Below are positions 3,806 through 5,977 of a DNA stretch of 5,977 nt, one piece after another; the stretch's first letter is position 1; every line of letters starts with the position of its first letter. Position numbers and translations under genes: made by a program. The stretch is from Omnitrophica WOR_2 bacterium RIFCSPHIGHO2_02_FULL_52_10 (GTDB taxonomy: Bacteria > Omnitrophota > Gorgyraeia > Zapsychrales > Zapsychraceae): positions 1-5,977 of the forward strand of contig MHGR01000065.1 in the NCBI GenBank assembly GCA_001805655.1, given 5' to 3'. A model generated the notes under the pieces. It had not been told where the DNA came from and did no database searches. It saw only the letters and a list, made by a program, of their open reading frames with translations.

Positions 3806-5977
3806 ATGCCGCGTAATATTTTAATATTAGTTTTTCTTTTCCTCCTGCCGATATGCCCCCTGTGGGCCCAATCTCCCGATGGGCAGCCGGAGCCTGCGCC
3901 TGCGGCCGAGAGCGCCCCGTCCTCGACCATCGTAAAATCCATTGAAGTGATCGGGAATAAGTCCATCAGCATCGCCACGGTGCTTTCCAAGATCAAAACC
4001 CGCGTGGGGCAGGAGTATTTGCAGACGGTGATCAGCGATGACCTCAAGCGCCTGTATAACACGGGTTATTTTTCGGACGTCCGCGTCGACCGGCAGGATT
4101 TTGAGGGCGGCTTTAAGGTCATGATTTACCTGGACGAAAAGCCCATTGTGGATGAGATCACGTTTTCCAAAACGCGCTATTTCCATTCGCGCGCCTTGCT
4201 AAAAAAGATGAAAATCCAGCAGGGAAAATTTTTCGACAACAAATCCCTGAATGACGACATCACCATGATTAAAGAGCTTTATGCCAAGAAAGGGCTGACG
4301 CTGGCTGAGGTTAACGTGGAGACGGACATGGATGAAGCCACGAACAAGGCGAAGCTGCACTTCATTATCAATGAGGGCCAAAAAGTCCAGATCAAACGGA
4401 TTTATGTCGACGGTAATGTCGCGTTCCACGACAAGAAGATTGGCAACATCATCAAAACTCGCCGGAAAGGCTGGTTCCGTTCAGGGTATTTCAAAGAAGA
4501 GGCGATGAAGGAGGACATGGAGCGGATCGGATCCTTTTATGAGCAAAACGGGTATATCGACGCGGCGGCCGACTTTGAAGTGGAAACCCTGCCCAGCGGG
4601 TTCGTCAATATCCGGATCAAGGTTGACGAAGGCAAAAAATATTACGTCGGCAAGATAACGGTTATCGGGAACGAAATTCTTGCCCAGGAGGATGTCCTGA
4701 AGGCCATGGCGGAAATCAAAGAGCGGGGCGTGTTCAGCCGGGAAAAACTCACGGTCGATATCGCCAGCATCCGCACGCTTTATTTTGACAAGGGATATAT
4801 CTTTGCCGATGTTGACCACTCGACGTCGCTGGATCCGCAATCCGGCGGGGTCGAGGTCAAGATCAACATCAAAGAAGGCGGCCTGGCCTACATCAACCGC
4901 ATCAATATCGAGGGGAACACGCGCACGCGCGATATCGTCGTCCGGCGGGAACTGCGGTTGAATCCGGGGGACCGGTTTGACGGCGGTAAATTACGCCGCA
5001 GCCGCGAGCGCTTGAACAATCTTGGGTACTTTGAGGACGTCAGTTTTGACATCAAGGACACCGAACAGTTTGACCAAAAGGATTTGGTGGTGCAGGTCAA
5101 GGAGGCCAAGACTGGAAGCTTCAGTTTCGGCGGCGGATTCAGCACGGTGGACAAGGTGGTCGGATTCATCGAGGTTGAGCAGCGCAATTTCGACTTTTCC
5201 AATTGGCCGAGCTTCACCGGGGGCGGGCAACAGCTGCGGTTGCGCGCGGAAACCGGGTCAACGCGCAATAACCTGATCTTAAGTTTCACCGAGCCGTGGA
5301 TATTTGACCACCCCGTCTCCGGCGGATTCGACGCTTTCCGCACGGACCGCAATAAGGACGAAGACGTGGGGTATGCCTACGATGAGGAGAAAGTTGGAGG
5401 GGATCTGCGTTTCGGCAAGCAGTTCACGGAGTTGGTGTCAGGCAACATGCTGTACAAGTTTGAGGAAGTTACCATCGAGAATCTGGACGCGAATGTCTCG
5501 GCCGACCTGGCGGCGGAGGCGGGGACCAATTCGATCAGCGCCGTCGGGTTTTCCGTGACAAGAGACTCGACCGACAGCGTTTTCAGTCCGACTAAGGGCC
5601 TGGTTCTCACCGGAGGCGCGGATGTTGCCGGCGGAGGATTGGGTGGTGATAAAGATTTTTACCGCCTGCAAGGGCGGAGCAGTTACTACATCCCGCTTAA
5701 ATTTAAATCTGTCCTGGAATTGCGCCTGCGGGTTGGGATTGTCGATGCTTACGGCGATTCCGAGAAGGTCCCCATCTTTGAGCGGTTTTTCGCGGGAGGG
5801 GCGAGGACCATCCGCGGGTATGATGAGCGGCAGGTCGGCCCGCTCGATGCCAATACCGGCGACCCGGTGGGCGGCGAGAGTTTGGTTACGGCCAATGTTG
5901 AGTATACTATTCCCATTGTGGATTTTGTTAAACTGGCCGCTTTTTTGGACTCCGGTAATGTGTGGGCAGACACAGAG
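3806..5977 (+). CDS. bamA: outer membrane protein assembly factor BamA (Omp85 family), 3' end cut by the window
   Basis: BamA inserts beta-barrel proteins into the outer membrane as the core of the BAM complex. Visible are 724 codons, open to the last base. Residues 1-21 form a signal peptide (Arg3, hydrophobic 5-19, likely cleavage after Ala21), then a short Pro/Ala-rich linker. Five POTRA domains follow, at about 40-113, 114-193, 194-278, 279-359 and 360-435. Most carry the family pattern of a first strand ending in (I/V)xGN and a GY(I/F)xD or similar segment. The barrel starts near 437 (GSFSFGGGF) and contains IRGY (669-672), equivalent to the conserved RGF loop that reaches into the barrel. 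Only the last few strands are missing, judging from the roughly 800-residue size of E. coli BamA. ATG 3806 is chosen because an in-frame stop (3776-3778) lies upstream. No good Shine-Dalgarno sequence is seen. The perfect promoter at 3751-3779 should drive it. Confidence 0.96.
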   Translation, partial: MPRNILILVFLFLLPICPLWAQSPDGQPEPAPAAESAPSSTIVKSIEVIGNKSISIATVLSKIKTRVGQEYLQTVISDDLKRLYNTGYFSDVRVDRQDFEGGFKVMIYLDEKPIVDEITFSKTRYFHSRALLKKMKIQQGKFFDNKSLNDDITMIKELYAKKGLTLAEVNVETDMDEATNKAKLHFIINEGQKVQIKRIYVDGNVAFHDKKIGNIIKTRRKGWFRSGYFKEEAMKEDMERIGSFYEQNGYIDAAADFEVETLPSGFVNIRIKVDEGKKYYVGKITVIGNEILAQEDVLKAMAEIKERGVFSREKLTVDIASIRTLYFDKGYIFADVDHSTSLDPQSGGVEVKINIKEGGLAYINRINIEGNTRTRDIVVRRELRLNPGDRFDGGKLRRSRERLNNLGYFEDVSFDIKDTEQFDQKDLVVQVKEAKTGSFSFGGGFSTVDKVVGFIEVEQRNFDFSNWPSFTGGGQQLRLRAETGSTRNNLILSFTEPWIFDHPVSGGFDAFRTDRNKDEDVGYAYDEEKVGGDLRFGKQFTELVSGNMLYKFEEVTIENLDANVSADLAAEAGTNSISAVGFSVTRDSTDSVFSPTKGLVLTGGADVAGGGLGGDKDFYRLQGRSSYYIPLKFKSVLELRLRVGIVDAYGDSEKVPIFERFFAGGARTIRGYDERQVGPLDANTGDPVGGESLVTANVEYTIPIVDFVKLAAFLDSGNVWADTE

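Noticed and set aside
3848..3868. Lipoprotein signal (Cys17) in the BamA N-terminus
   Set aside because: The residues before Cys17 are Leu-Pro-Ile, which do not form a lipobox, and BamA is normally a type I signal peptide substrate.
4888..5352. Long reverse-strand open frame within bamA
   Set aside because: It lies opposite a clear BamA POTRA/barrel coding region, its translation shows no recognisable family, and such open frames are expected from the codon bias of the real gene.

Overview
The window is a compact, entirely plus-strand block of bacterial housekeeping genes from a moderately GC-rich organism. Gene order is the tail of a lysine/glutamate-rich protein (probably ribosomal bL25/CTC), pth, rpsF (bS6), ssb, rpsR (bS18), rplI (bL9), dnaB, and a 3'-truncated bamA. 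The outer-membrane assembly protein BamA, with signal peptide, five POTRA domains and a barrel, shows a diderm (Gram-negative type) bacterium. The order bL25-pth-rpsF-ssb-rpsR-rplI-dnaB is widespread. With BamA directly after dnaB and the divergent protein sequences, I would guess an uncultured lineage such as Omnitrophota or a relative. That placement is inference and not proven by the window.

Layout: positions 1-51 hold the end of the upstream gene. Positions 102-2441 hold pth and the rpsF-ssb-rpsR-rplI cluster, all co-directional. Gaps of 36-90 nt separate these genes, and several gaps hold small hairpins that may be mRNA control elements. dnaB (2423-3754) overlaps the end of rplI by 19 nt, so the two are probably translationally coupled. 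A 51-nt gap follows. It contains a promoter matching the sigma-70 consensus at all 12 hexamer positions (TTGACA, 17 nt, TATAAT), with its -35 box laid over the dnaB stop codon. bamA starts at 3806 and runs off the window in frame, with 724 codons visible.

Functionally, the first block joins translation (peptidyl-tRNA recycling and three ribosomal proteins) with replication (SSB and the replicative helicase). The last gene begins an envelope-biogenesis unit under its own promoter. No mobile element, CRISPR array, tRNA, rRNA or clear intrinsic terminator was seen, and I found no undescribed multi-gene system. The points most worth a second look are the perfect promoter at 3751-3779, the unusual SSB C-terminal tip (EDVAWDE in place of the usual acidic-IPF tip), and the candidate S6:S18 autoregulatory hairpin before rpsF.
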